Below are positions 1 to 6,145 of a stretch of 8,286 nt of DNA, piece by piece. Location: positions 1 to 8,286 of the forward strand of contig DAOWFV010000263.1 of assembly GCA_030637805.1 (NCBI GenBank), given 5' to 3'. The notes under the pieces were generated by a model. It had not been told where the DNA came from and ran no database searches. It worked only from the letters and a program-made list of their open reading frames with translations. A program made the translations under genes and the position numbers. The stretch comes from Acidobacteriota bacterium (GTDB taxonomy: Bacteria > Acidobacteriota > Thermoanaerobaculia > Thermoanaerobaculales > Sulfomarinibacteraceae). The number at the start of each line of letters is the position of its first letter. Positions within the stretch are counted from its first letter, which is position 1.

Positions 1-42
1 GACGTGCGACGTGCGACGTGCGACCTGAGACCTGAGACCTGT
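1..42. repeat. Heptamer tandem array A
   Basis: Six consecutive 7-base units fill this stretch without a gap: three copies of GACGTGC, two of GACCTGA and one GACCTGT. The array begins at the window edge, so it may continue to the left. It lies just beyond the stop codon of the TonB-dependent receptor, in the 3' intergenic space. It has no T-run or stem that would make it an intrinsic terminator. Its 7-base period is shared by arrays at 4143, 6025 and 8075, although the unit sequence differs. Confidence 0.9.
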
Positions 43-47
43 ACCGC

Positions 48-2489
48 CTACCAGTCGAAGACGAGGCCGATGTATGCATTGCGGGTGGCCGCGGGGATCC
101 ACACCGGTTGCCAGCCGTCAAAGTAACCAAAGGATGTGTAGAGCTCGTCGGTGAGGTTGTTGACACGGATTCGAAGAGTGATCCTGCGAGCGCTGAGGAG
201 CTCCGCGAAGGTACGGCCGAGGTCCACTTCCACGCCGAGATCGACGACCGCATATGCCTCGTTGACCCGATGAATGTAGTCGGGGTCATCGCGGATTCCC
301 GGGTACTTCCGCATGTCCTCGGTATTGTCGAGAAAGAAGTCGTCCACGAACCGAAGCTGGAGGAATCCATCGACGGGGCCGCCGCCGCCGCGCAGCTCGA
401 GGGTTCCCATCCACTTTGGGCTCACCGGAAGCGAGTTTCCCGAGTGGTCGATGACGTCGCCGTCCCATCCATGCTCCACGAAATCGACGATCGTGTTTTC
501 GGCGTAGGCGCCGGAGAGCCGCCCGCTCCATCGAGGACGGGGCGTCCAGGATATGTCGAGCTCGACGCCGCGGTGCTCGGTCACCGCGCCGTTGGCGGTC
601 ACGGGGTCGCCGTTGTTGTCGAGGCCGCCGGCCCACACGATGGCGTTGTCGAAGTCGAGGTAGTAGAGGTTGAGGCTGGCTCCGCCCGTCTGCCACGAGT
701 AGGTCGCACCGAGCTCGAAGTCCGTGAGCTCTTCGGGGTCGAGATCCTGGGGTGGGGGCGACCAGTAGTCCTGAGGGTCGTAGATGTCACGAAACGCCGG
801 CTCGCGACCGCCGCGGGAGACGTTGCCGTAGAGGCTCCAGCGCTTCGAGGGACGAAAGTTGAGGCCGAGCCGCGGGAGGAGGTAGGAGTAGGTGGTGTCG
901 AAGGCGACTTTCCCGACCATGTCTTCGTGGAGGTCGTAGCGGTGATAATTCCACGTGATCCCGGCCAGCAGGTTCCAGCGCTGGTCGAGCACCCAGCTTT
1001 CCTGAATGAACGGCTGCAGCGTCGTCTTGTCGAGCTCATAGTCGTAGTAGCGGTGGTCGGGCGCGAGATCGGGTGGGTAGAACTGGGCCCACTGCACGAC
1101 TCCGAAATGCCGGCCGCTGTGGAGCCGGAGTGCGGCCCCGATCTGCAGGCTGCCCCGCCCCCCGCCGTGCCGGATCTCGACATTCGGGATCCACCCGCCG
1201 TCCCATTCATCGACCTCGCGGCGGCGTACCAGATCGGTGGTCAAAACGATGTCTCCGTCCGGTCCCGGAAAGGGGGTGAGGCCGTACTCGGGGAGCCAGC
1301 GGTCCTCCTTGAACTGCTGGAAGTAGCCGTCTCCGGTGAAAAAGAACAGCGTGTTTTGAAGGACGAGGTTTTCGCTCGCCTGCCAGCTGTGAATAAGCTG
1401 GTAGTGGGGCTGGAAGAAGGTGTCGATCTCGTTCGGATACTCGAGCGGGTTGAAGCGGCGGTCGCGCCGCGGGTCGCCGGTGATCTCACCGTCGAGGTAC
1501 GCCTTCGGAATCCCCTCAAAAGCGAGGTGGGTCTCCGAGGGACCGCCAAAGAGGTTGAGGCGCAGGGTTGTCTTCTCGCCGTAGCGAACTATCGATCCGT
1601 AGTAGTTCCACATGTTGGCCCACGACTGGTCACGATAGCCGTCGGACTGCACCTTCGAGTAGCGAAAGCTGGCCGCCCAGCGGTCATTGATGAGACCGGT
1701 GTCGTACTCCAGGGTCAAGCGGGTGGTGTCGAACGAACCGCCGAGTGCCACCACGCGGAAGCGGCGTGACGACGCAGGCTGGCTGGTGCGGAGGTCGATC
1801 GAGCCGCCGATGGCGCTGCCGCCGTAGAGGATGGTGCCCACCCCTCGCTGGACCTGGATGTCCCCGGTGGTGGCCAGGAAATCGGCGAGATCGATGAAGA
1901 AAAGACCGTGCGAGTGTGCGTCGTTGAGCGGCACGCCGTTGATGCTGACTGCGGTTCGCCGCATGTCGAAGCCGCGAAGAAAAAAATACGAGTAGCCGAT
2001 GCCGTTGCCGCTGTCGTTGTACGCGTAGAAGCCGGGCACCGGTGAGAGGAATATCGGCACGTCCTGAGCCCAGTACCTCCGCTCGATCTCCTCGCGCTCG
2101 ACGTTGGTCACCGTCACGGGCGTCTCGCCCGGGCTTGCGCGGAGACCTGTGACCTCGATCTCGCCGGAAAACCGGAGATGGGTCTTGAAGCTGAGGAAGC
2201 GGGTATGGGCGAGATCGGTCAGATTGAGATCAAGAGGCTGGAATCCGGGAGCGGTCACTCTCACCCGCATCGACGACGGAGGAGGGTCCGGTAGCGAGAG
2301 GTTGAAGGCGCCCTGCGCATCCGTGGCCGTGTGCAGGTCGATGCCGGGGGCGGTGGCGTGGATCTCGGCTCCGGGGATGGGGTTCCCGGTGGCGGCGTCG
2401 ACCAGAGTTCCCGGCAACTCGATGCCGGCGGCCACCCAGGGCGAGCCAACAAAGGCTGCCAGGAGAATTGATTTTCTCAAGATGTTCAT
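48..2489 (-). CDS. TonB-dependent outer-membrane receptor, probably for thiamine or a precursor
   Basis: An 813-residue active-transport receptor of the outer membrane, energised by TonB-ExbBD. The ATG at 2489 is chosen over upstream starts because it opens a signal peptide (MNILRKSILLAAFVGSPWVA, cleavage near A21) and has GGAG 7 bases upstream. Upstream in-frame codons lie inside the riboswitch. Residues about 23-95 form a carboxypeptidase-regulatory-like beta-sandwich (TLVDAATGNPIPGAEI, then TDAQGAFNL). A TonB-box-like GEIEVTG is at 109-115. The plug spans about 121-236 (FFLRGFDMRRTAVSINGVPL, then VQRGVGTILYGGSAIGG). The rest is rich in alternating aromatic strands and ends NAYIGLVFDW, as expected for a 22-strand barrel closing on an aromatic residue. 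Family membership is clear from sequence. The substrate is inferred only from the TPP riboswitch in its leader. No other thiamine gene is visible in the window. Confidence 0.95.
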   Translation of the reverse strand: MNILRKSILLAAFVGSPWVAAGIELPGTLVDAATGNPIPGAEIHATAPGIDLHTATDAQGAFNLSLPDPPPSSMRVRVTAPGFQPLDLNLTDLAHTRFLSFKTHLRFSGEIEVTGLRASPGETPVTVTNVEREEIERRYWAQDVPIFLSPVPGFYAYNDSGNGIGYSYFFLRGFDMRRTAVSINGVPLNDAHSHGLFFIDLADFLATTGDIQVQRGVGTILYGGSAIGGSIDLRTSQPASSRRFRVVALGGSFDTTRLTLEYDTGLINDRWAASFRYSKVQSDGYRDQSWANMWNYYGSIVRYGEKTTLRLNLFGGPSETHLAFEGIPKAYLDGEITGDPRRDRRFNPLEYPNEIDTFFQPHYQLIHSWQASENLVLQNTLFFFTGDGYFQQFKEDRWLPEYGLTPFPGPDGDIVLTTDLVRRREVDEWDGGWIPNVEIRHGGGRGSLQIGAALRLHSGRHFGVVQWAQFYPPDLAPDHRYYDYELDKTTLQPFIQESWVLDQRWNLLAGITWNYHRYDLHEDMVGKVAFDTTYSYLLPRLGLNFRPSKRWSLYGNVSRGGREPAFRDIYDPQDYWSPPPQDLDPEELTDFELGATYSWQTGGASLNLYYLDFDNAIVWAGGLDNNGDPVTANGAVTEHRGVELDISWTPRPRWSGRLSGAYAENTIVDFVEHGWDGDVIDHSGNSLPVSPKWMGTLELRGGGGPVDGFLQLRFVDDFFLDNTEDMRKYPGIRDDPDYIHRVNEAYAVVDLGVEVDLGRTFAELLSARRITLRIRVNNLTDELYTSFGYFDGWQPVWIPAATRNAYIGLVFDW

Positions 2490-2580
2490 GCCGCCGCTCC
2501 GGGTTTCGATCCGGTGTCCCTTGGGAGAGTCCAGTGAGCCCGCTCCAGATGCGTTACGGCACGATGGGTGGGCGTCTCCA
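2490..2580 (-). promoter_or_regulatory. Probable riboswitch expression platform and ribosome binding site
   Basis: These 91 bases separate the TPP aptamer from the receptor start codon. The likely Shine-Dalgarno sequence GGAG is at 2500-2497 (minus reading), 7 bases before ATG. A small dyad CCGG (2514-2511), 8-base loop, CCGG (2502-2499) would pair the first two G of that site. A nearby CTCC could also pair with it. No stem followed by a U-run is present, so control of translation initiation is more likely than intrinsic termination. The pairing is short, so the exact mechanism is only inferred. Confidence 0.4.
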
Positions 2581-2662
2581 GTTTCCTCCGCCGGCATGAT
2601 CCGGATCAGGTTCGAGGGGTGTGCTCTCAGCCCTGCGGTGCGCGGGGCACCCCCATGGAAAC
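2581..2662 (-). promoter_or_regulatory. TPP riboswitch (THI element)
   Basis: Read on the minus strand, this shows the conserved thiamine pyrophosphate aptamer in order. Closing stem P1 is GTTTCC (2662-2657) with GGAAAC (2586-2581). The GGGGGTGCC strand follows (2654-2646), then a variable GC-rich P3 arm with GCCC/GGGC, then the invariant CTGAGA (2630-2625). The ACCCC strand closes P2, then come ACCTGATC (2611-2604) and the GGATCATGCCGGCGGAGG region that binds the pyrophosphate side. Length and motif order match Rfam THI elements such as E. coli thiM. In this family ligand binding represses the downstream gene, so the receptor should be made when thiamine is scarce. Confidence 0.96.
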
Positions 2663-2694
2663 GCAAATGCGTTCTTTATTAAAGACCTACCTGC

Positions 2695-2723
2695 AGTATG
2701 TGTCCCGGCGGGAGGGGTGTCAA
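2695..2723 (-). promoter_or_regulatory. Sigma70-type promoter of the riboswitch-receptor transcript
   Basis: On the minus strand a perfect -35 box TTGACA (2723-2718) is followed by exactly 17 bases and CATACT (2700-2695), 4 of 6 to the -10 consensus. The expected start, near 2688, lies about 26 bases before the riboswitch P1 stem, so the whole aptamer would be transcribed. The promoter sits 7 bases after the stop codon of the upstream sugar transferase gene. This suggests separate transcription, although no terminator is seen between the two genes and read-through is possible. Confidence 0.7.
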
Positions 2724-2729
2724 CCCGGG

Positions 2730-4079
2730 TCAGCTCTCGGGTGTGAAGATCAGGGCGCCGAGAGTCCGCACGAGGACGATGACGTACAGGGCCGGACCGT
2801 GGTGACGAAGCGAGTAGAGATCGTACTCGAGCTTGACCACGTGCTCCTCCGGCTCGGCGCAGTAGGGGAAGTGAACCTGCGCCCAGCCCGTGAGGCCTGG
2901 GCGGACGGAGTACCGGAAGGCGTAAAACGGTATCTCTCGTTCCAGCCGCTCGGCCACATCGGGCCGCTCCGGACGCGGGCCCACCTGGCTCATTTCGCCG
3001 CGCAGAACATTGACCAATTGGGGCAGCTCGTCGATGCGCCAGCGGCGCAGGAGGCGGCCCACGCGCAGCACACGCTCGTCCTTTCGGGCTGCGAACTGGG
3101 GTCCGTTGTTGTCGGAGCCGCGTTTCATGGTGCGGAGCTTCACAAGCACGAACGGCTTGCGATAGCGGCCGACGCGAACCTGCTTGAAGAAAACCGGACG
3201 GCCTTCGGTGATCAGGATGGCGATTCCCGCAAGCACGAGGACCGGAGAGGACAGGACGAGAAGCGCGGTTGCGGCGACCACGTCGAAGAACCGCTGTACG
3301 TGGTGAAAAGGAGAGGTGGCAAGCGAGGAGAAGTCCCCGGTGGCGATGAACCAGCGGGAGTCGACCTGTTTGACCGGGATACGGCCGGTGAGGGCGGCAT
3401 AGGCTCCGGCGGCGTCTACGACCTGGGTGCCACCGAAGTTGAGCTCGGCGAGCTTGTCGACGGTGGCGTCGTGGGCGAGTTGGGCGACGATGATGAGATC
3501 GGACTCCGCCAGGTCGTCGATCGTGATCCTCGGGGCGTCGGGGCTGCCCGGGGCGGGCAGGTGACGGACGATGCGGAACGGCGGGGAAGGGCGTTCAGCA
3601 AGCACCTCCTCGAGGGCGCCGACGATGGGGCCGTCACCGATGACGACCGCTCTGCGCGACGGCGGGCGGGAGCTGAGGGCCAGCCACAGGAACCGAACCA
3701 GGGTCTGGAGGGGGAGAGAGAGGAGAAGGGTGAGTGCGAGGAGACCGCGACCGAAGCGCCACGGAAGCACCAGGTATGTGCCGACCGCGAGAGCCACCGC
3801 GAGGCTGACACCGAGAGCGGCCATTCGGGCGAGCACGTAATCGCGGGTTCGCCAGTTCTCGGGGCGGTAGAGATTGAAGGTGACGGCCAGGCCGAGCTGG
3901 ACCAGCACTGCATAGGCGACAAAGCCGGGGTGATGGAGGATCTTGGCGAGTTCCGGCGAGAAAGCCTCGCTCCCAAACCGGATCCAGGTGGCGGCGAGGC
4001 CCGTGGCCAACAGCATCAGCGCGTCTGCCATCGCCAGCAGGACCTGGGTCAGCCGTCGGTTGTCTGCAATCCCCTGCAC
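2730..4079 (-). CDS. Polyprenyl-phosphate sugar phosphotransferase (initiating sugar transferase, exopolysaccharide/PEP-CTERM type)
   Basis: An inner-membrane enzyme that transfers a sugar phosphate from a nucleotide sugar to undecaprenyl phosphate, the first step of a surface polysaccharide. From the GTG at 4079 it is 449 residues, usual for the family. Four membrane helices lie at about 11-33, 52-70, 83-105 and 110-132. A Rossmann-like segment starts at AVVIGDGPIV (144-153), and a fifth hydrophobic helix is at about 263-291. The C-terminal catalytic domain shows FFKQVRVGRYRKPF, KLRTM, IDELPQL (349-355, catalytic Asp350-Glu351), VGPRPERPD and RPGLTGWAQV (393-402). The IPFY and KLEYDLYSLRHH patterns resemble the PEP-CTERM-associated subgroup. 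The frame stays open to 4220, but that stretch enters an intergenic repeat and is unlikely to be coding. GTG 4079 has an AGGGGA stretch upstream; ATG 4031 is the alternative. The sugar is unknown. Confidence 0.93.
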   Translation of the reverse strand: MQGIADNRRLTQVLLAMADALMLLATGLAATWIRFGSEAFSPELAKILHHPGFVAYAVLVQLGLAVTFNLYRPENWRTRDYVLARMAALGVSLAVALAVGTYLVLPWRFGRGLLALTLLLSLPLQTLVRFLWLALSSRPPSRRAVVIGDGPIVGALEEVLAERPSPPFRIVRHLPAPGSPDAPRITIDDLAESDLIIVAQLAHDATVDKLAELNFGGTQVVDAAGAYAALTGRIPVKQVDSRWFIATGDFSSLATSPFHHVQRFFDVVAATALLVLSSPVLVLAGIAILITEGRPVFFKQVRVGRYRKPFVLVKLRTMKRGSDNNGPQFAARKDERVLRVGRLLRRWRIDELPQLVNVLRGEMSQVGPRPERPDVAERLEREIPFYAFRYSVRPGLTGWAQVHFPYCAEPEEHVVKLEYDLYSLRHHGPALYVIVLVRTLGALIFTPES

Positions 4080-4085
4080 CCGGTG

Positions 4086-4114
4086 ATTCTTCCCCTCCGG
4101 TCGTTGGATGTCAA
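4086..4114 (-). promoter_or_regulatory. Possible promoter of the sugar transferase gene
   Basis: On the minus strand TTGACA (4114-4109), 17 bases, then AAGAAT (4091-4086, 4 of 6) fits a sigma70 promoter. Transcription would start at about 4079, exactly at the proposed GTG codon, giving a leaderless message. Alternatively the true start codon is ATG 4031, with a leader of about 48 bases. The promoter and the AGGGGA ribosome-site candidate overlap, so they cannot both serve the same start. Confidence 0.35.
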
Positions 4115-4142
4115 CCTGGTTCGCTGACCGGACGCAGAGAAG

Positions 4143-4156
4143 AATTCGGAATTCGG
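4143..4156. repeat. Heptamer array B (AATTCGG)
   Basis: Two tandem copies of AATTCGG abut the left end of the 86-bp hairpin repeat. A further AATTCGG stands at 4254-4260, 11 bases past its right end, followed by a diverged unit. The repeat is therefore bracketed by the same heptamer. With only two full adjacent copies this array is short. Its 7-base period matches the other intergenic arrays of the window. Confidence 0.6.
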
Positions 4157-4242
4157 AACCCGCCGACGAGAGCGGTTGTGGCCGCAGCCGGGGATCGCCG
4201 GCGGGCGGCCACCCGCTCACGGTGGGGGGTCACGGCGCCCGC
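4157..4242 (+). repeat. 86-bp dispersed hairpin repeat, copy 1
   Basis: These 86 bases recur in the same orientation at 8172-8257 with only three substitutions (positions 4169, 4176 and 4204 here). The core folds as a two-part hairpin. The outer arms are GTGGCCGC (4178-4185) and GCGGCCAC (4205-4212); the inner arms are GCCGG (4187-4191) and CCGGC (4198-4202), with a GGATCG loop. All three substitutions lie outside the paired bases. The element sits in the gap between two divergent genes and has no coding capacity I can support. It resembles REP/BIME-like intergenic repeats in size and structure, but I do not recognise a named family. Confidence 0.9.
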
Positions 4243-4250
4243 AGGGCGCC
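4234..4250. repeat. GC hairpin at the right edge of repeat copy 1
   Basis: GGCGCCC (4234-4240), a GCA loop and GGGCGCC (4244-4250) form a perfect 7-bp GC stem. Its left arm belongs to the 86-bp repeat but its right arm lies outside it, and copy 2 lacks the right arm. No T-run follows on either strand, so it is not a canonical intrinsic terminator. Confidence 0.6.
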
Positions 4251-4280
4251 AGTAATTCGGAATCGCCCTTCTGAATTTCG

Positions 4281-4310
4281 GGTACGGAAACGGGAACGGG
4301 TACGGGGACG
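4281..4310. repeat. Hexamer array (GGNACG-like)
   Basis: Five adjacent 6-base units with the pattern GGTACG, GAAACG or GGGACG occupy 30 bases. It lies in the gap upstream of the citrate synthase promoter. Two GAACGG units in another gap (6092-6103) are similar. The ORF that crosses it in frame is arginine-rich and looks like a product of the repeat rather than a gene. Confidence 0.7.
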
Positions 4311-4393
4311 CAATCAATGGGCAGAATACCGGCAGGTTCCTCGGGTGTCCCCCTCGGCCTTCATCGTCCACCGGGAATCTCAAGCATGAGCAA
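4311..4393. other. Intergenic filler between the hexamer array and the citrate synthase operator
   Basis: The gap between the divergent sugar transferase and citrate synthase genes runs from 4080 to 4555. Its parts are listed separately: a candidate promoter, heptamers, the 86-bp repeat, hexamers, an operator, a promoter and a leader. In the remaining 83 bases here I see no convincing ORF, RNA gene or repeat. Confidence 0.5.
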
Positions 4394-4427
4394 GTGACAA
4401 ATAGCTTGTCACTATTCTTCACAAGCT
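4394..4427. promoter_or_regulatory. Two interlocking inverted repeats over the citrate synthase promoter (candidate operator)
   Basis: The first dyad is GTGACAA-ATAGC-TTGTCAC (4394-4412). The second is AGCTTGT (4403-4409), 11 bases, ACAAGCT (4421-4427). They share the central TTGT, which is also the start of the -35 box, and the second dyad ends just before the -10 box. A protein bound to either dyad would compete with RNA polymerase. The related half-sites (ACAA/TTGT) suggest one dimeric regulator with two overlapping sites. No regulator is identified, and this is inferred from symmetry alone. Confidence 0.6.
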
Positions 4428-4434
4428 CTATACT
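4406..4434 (+). promoter_or_regulatory. Sigma70-type promoter of citrate synthase
   Basis: TTGTCA (5 of 6 to consensus), exactly 17 bases, then TATACT (4429-4434, 5 of 6). This is the best promoter match in the window. The expected start is near 4441, giving a leader of about 115 bases before ATG 4556. The -35 box is the right arm of the first operator dyad. Confidence 0.75.
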
Positions 4435-4440
4435 TCTCGG

Positions 4441-4555
4441 CGCGAGAGGCCCCGGCAACGGTGTCTCAGTTGCCGAGAAAACCAATTGACGGCCGAATCG
4501 AGCAACCGTGGAAACGCCGACGGCGGTTCGACCGGCAGACTGAAGGGGAGGGATA
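4441..4555 (+). promoter_or_regulatory. Structured 5' leader and ribosome binding site of citrate synthase
   Basis: The leader contains a perfect hairpin CGGCAAC (4453-4459), 9-base loop, GTTGCCG (4469-4475). Later come the smaller dyads CGCC-GAC-GGCG (4515-4525) and CGGT-TCG-ACCG (4524-4534). A DNA dyad TTCTCGGC (4434-4441) with GCCGAGAA (4472-4479) overlaps the first hairpin, but its left arm is mostly upstream of the predicted start. The ribosome site is AAGGGGAGGG, ending 3 bases before ATG. I compared it by eye with S-box, glycine, fluoride and SAH riboswitches and see no full match, so ligand sensing is not claimed. Confidence 0.45.
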
Positions 4556-5860
4556 ATGTCGACTCTGAAGGAAACCCTGTTCAAGAAGATCGAGGAGCAC
4601 CGCCCGCGGACGGTCCGGCTGCTCAAGGAGCACGGTGATGTCAAGCTGAGCGATGTGACGATCACCCAGGCGATCGGCGGCGCCCGCGGCGTCAGGTGCC
4701 TCGTGACCGACGTCTCATACCTCGACCCGTTCGAGGGGATCCGCTTCCGCGGCAAGACCATCCCCGAGACCTTCGCAGCCCTGCCGCAGGTGCCCGGCCA
4801 GGAGTACCCGAACGTCGAAGGTTTCTTCTACTTCCTGATGACCGGCGAGATTCCGACCGCCGAGCAGGCCAACGAGGTTGTCGAGGACTTCAAGAAACGC
4901 CGGCAGCTCCCGGATTACGTCAAGGATGTCTTGCGCGCGATGCCGGGTGACACACACCCGATGACGATGTTCTCCGCCGGCATCCTCGCCATGCAGCGCG
5001 AATCGATCTTCGTCAAGCGCTACAACGAAGGCATGTCGAAGATGGACTACTGGGATCCGATGTACGAGGATGCCTGCAACCTGATGGCGAAACTTTCGGT
5101 CCTCGCCGCCTTCGTCTATCGCCTCAAGTACAAGGATGACGACCAGATCGCCGAGGATCCGAATCTTGATATGGGCGGCAACTTCGCCCACCAGATGGGG
5201 ATCGATAAACCGTACGACGACGTCGCCCGGATGTACTTCATCCTCCACTCAGACCACGAGTCGGGCAACGTCTCCGCCCACACGACCCACCTCGTGGCGT
5301 CGGCGCTGTCGGACGCATACTATTCGCTGTCGGCCGGCATCAACGGGCTCGCGGGTCCGCTCCACGGTCTCGCCAACCAGGAGGTCCTGAGCTGGACCAT
5401 GAAGTTCATGGAAAAGCTTGGCGACGTGGAGCCCACCGAGGAGCTCGTGAAACAGGCTCTCTGGGATACGCTCAACAGCGGTCAGGTGATTCCGGGTTAT
5501 GGCCACGCGGTACTACGCAAGACCGATCCTCGCTACGCCTCACAGCGGGAGTTCTGCCTCAGTCACCTGCCCGACTACCCGCTCTTCAAGCTCATCAGCA
5601 TGATCTACCAGGTTGCACCGGGAATTCTCGAGGAGCAGGGCAAGGCCAAAAACCCGTGGCCCAACGTCGACGCCCAGTCCGGCGTCATCCAGTGGTACTA
5701 CGGCCTCACCGACTGGGACTTCTACACCGTTCTTTTCGGCGTCGGCCGTGCGCTCGGCGTGCTCACCAACATCACCTGGGACCGCGCGCTGGGCTACCCC
5801 ATCGAACGGCCCAAGTCGCTGACCACCGCCATGCTCGAGGAGGCGGCCGGAATCGGCTGA
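4556..5860 (+). CDS. gltA: Citrate synthase, eukaryote-like si type
   Basis: A 434-residue cytoplasmic enzyme that condenses oxaloacetate with acetyl-CoA to give citrate, the entry step of the TCA cycle. Sequence similarity runs over the whole length to the mitochondrial-type family rather than to the E. coli hexameric type. The catalytic triad is present: His270 (NGLAGPLHGLANQEV), His317 (PGYGHAVLRKTDPR) and Asp372 (PNVDAQSG). By alignment these equal pig His274, His320 and Asp375. The oxaloacetate-binding arginines appear as Arg326, Arg398 and Arg418. HSDHESGNVSAHTTHL (231-246) is also diagnostic. One change is Gln374, where the mitochondrial motif has His (DAHSG). Geobacteraceae and related bacteria are known to carry eukaryote-like citrate synthases. 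The gene is a single transcription unit with its own promoter, leader and terminator. The start is supported by a strong Shine-Dalgarno sequence. Confidence 0.97.
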   Translation: MSTLKETLFKKIEEHRPRTVRLLKEHGDVKLSDVTITQAIGGARGVRCLVTDVSYLDPFEGIRFRGKTIPETFAALPQVPGQEYPNVEGFFYFLMTGEIPTAEQANEVVEDFKKRRQLPDYVKDVLRAMPGDTHPMTMFSAGILAMQRESIFVKRYNEGMSKMDYWDPMYEDACNLMAKLSVLAAFVYRLKYKDDDQIAEDPNLDMGGNFAHQMGIDKPYDDVARMYFILHSDHESGNVSAHTTHLVASALSDAYYSLSAGINGLAGPLHGLANQEVLSWTMKFMEKLGDVEPTEELVKQALWDTLNSGQVIPGYGHAVLRKTDPRYASQREFCLSHLPDYPLFKLISMIYQVAPGILEEQGKAKNPWPNVDAQSGVIQWYYGLTDWDFYTVLFGVGRALGVLTNITWDRALGYPIERPKSLTTAMLEEAAGIG

Positions 5861-5882
5861 TACCCAGCTCTGCAAGAATGCG

Positions 5883-5909
5883 AAGGGCGCCTGCGGGCGC
5901 CCTTTTTTT
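5883..5909 (+). terminator. Intrinsic terminator of citrate synthase
   Basis: GGGCGCC (5885-5891), loop TGCG, GGCGCCC (5896-5902) form a perfect 7-bp GC stem followed by seven T. Two A before the stem could extend the pairing. It lies 22 bases after the citrate synthase stop codon. The reverse strand has only two A/T-matched bases there, so it mainly serves the plus strand. Confidence 0.95.
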
Positions 5910-5977
5910 GGCGGGTCGCCGACCGGATGCTCCGGGACAGGCAGCAAAATTCCGAGATTTGAAGCTGGCTTCCTCAA

Positions 5978-6033
5978 GCGCGGGCAGAAAGCTCGAACTT
6001 CCTGATCGTCTCCCCGCGCCGATAACTCAAAAC
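5978..6033 (+). repeat. GC-capped palindrome relative (module P, degenerate) with flank
   Basis: Positions 6002-6033 match 8143-8174 at 30 of 32 bases, covering the right palindrome arm (CTGATCG, then CTCCCCGCGC) and the flank ATAACTCAAAAC. A left cap GCGCGGG (5978-5984) can pair with CCCGCGC (6013-6019), but the inner bases no longer form the long palindrome seen at 8111-8160. It looks like a decayed or variant copy of the same element. The rest of the gap 5910-6145 shows only two GAACGG units (6092-6103) and no gene. Confidence 0.75.
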
Positions 6034-6059
6034 TCAAAATTCAAGACTTACGACTCTCG
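6025..6059. repeat. Heptamer array C (ACTCAAA)
   Basis: Five consecutive 7-base units occur: two identical ACTCAAA copies, then progressively diverged units ending with ACTCTCG. Period 7 is held although the sequence drifts, which suggests an old expansion. The first unit belongs to the flank shared with 8143-8174; at that other locus only one unit is present before the 86-bp repeat begins. The array lies between the convergent citrate synthase and HTH genes. Confidence 0.75.
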
Positions 6060-6145
6060 GGCCCGCCCCAACCCCTTCACCCTGGCTGCGAGAACGGGAA
6101 CGGACGCTGAATTGAGGGGGAACGAGGTGTTTCTGGGGAGTGCCC

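Noticed and set aside
108..1769. A 553-codon plus-strand ORF
   Set aside because: It is fully antisense to the TonB-dependent receptor, and its product is low-complexity V/E/A-rich, as expected for the complement of a GC-rich gene. No family motif is seen.
2568..4127. A 519-codon plus-strand ORF across the riboswitch and sugar transferase
   Set aside because: It is antisense to a gene with clear catalytic motifs, and its start lies within the riboswitch. The product is rich in G, E and D without a recognisable domain.
4143..4260. AATTCGG on both sides of the 86-bp repeat read as a target-site duplication
   Set aside because: The left side has two tandem copies, the right copy is 11 bases away from the repeat end, and copy 2 at 8172 is not flanked this way. 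It is better explained by heptamer arrays.
4448..4480. Possible SAM (S-box-like) riboswitch, from GGCCCCGGCAACGGTG
   Set aside because: Only this short string resembles the S-box. The other conserved blocks and stem order are missing, and the gene is citrate synthase, not a methionine gene.
4485..4513. Second citrate synthase promoter from TTGACG and a downstream TGGAAA
   Set aside because: The -10 match is only 3 of 6, and the upstream TTGTCA-N17-TATACT is far better.
4111..4761. A 216-codon minus-strand ORF upstream of citrate synthase
   Set aside because: It crosses the citrate synthase start, promoter, leader and several repeats, and it shows no motifs.
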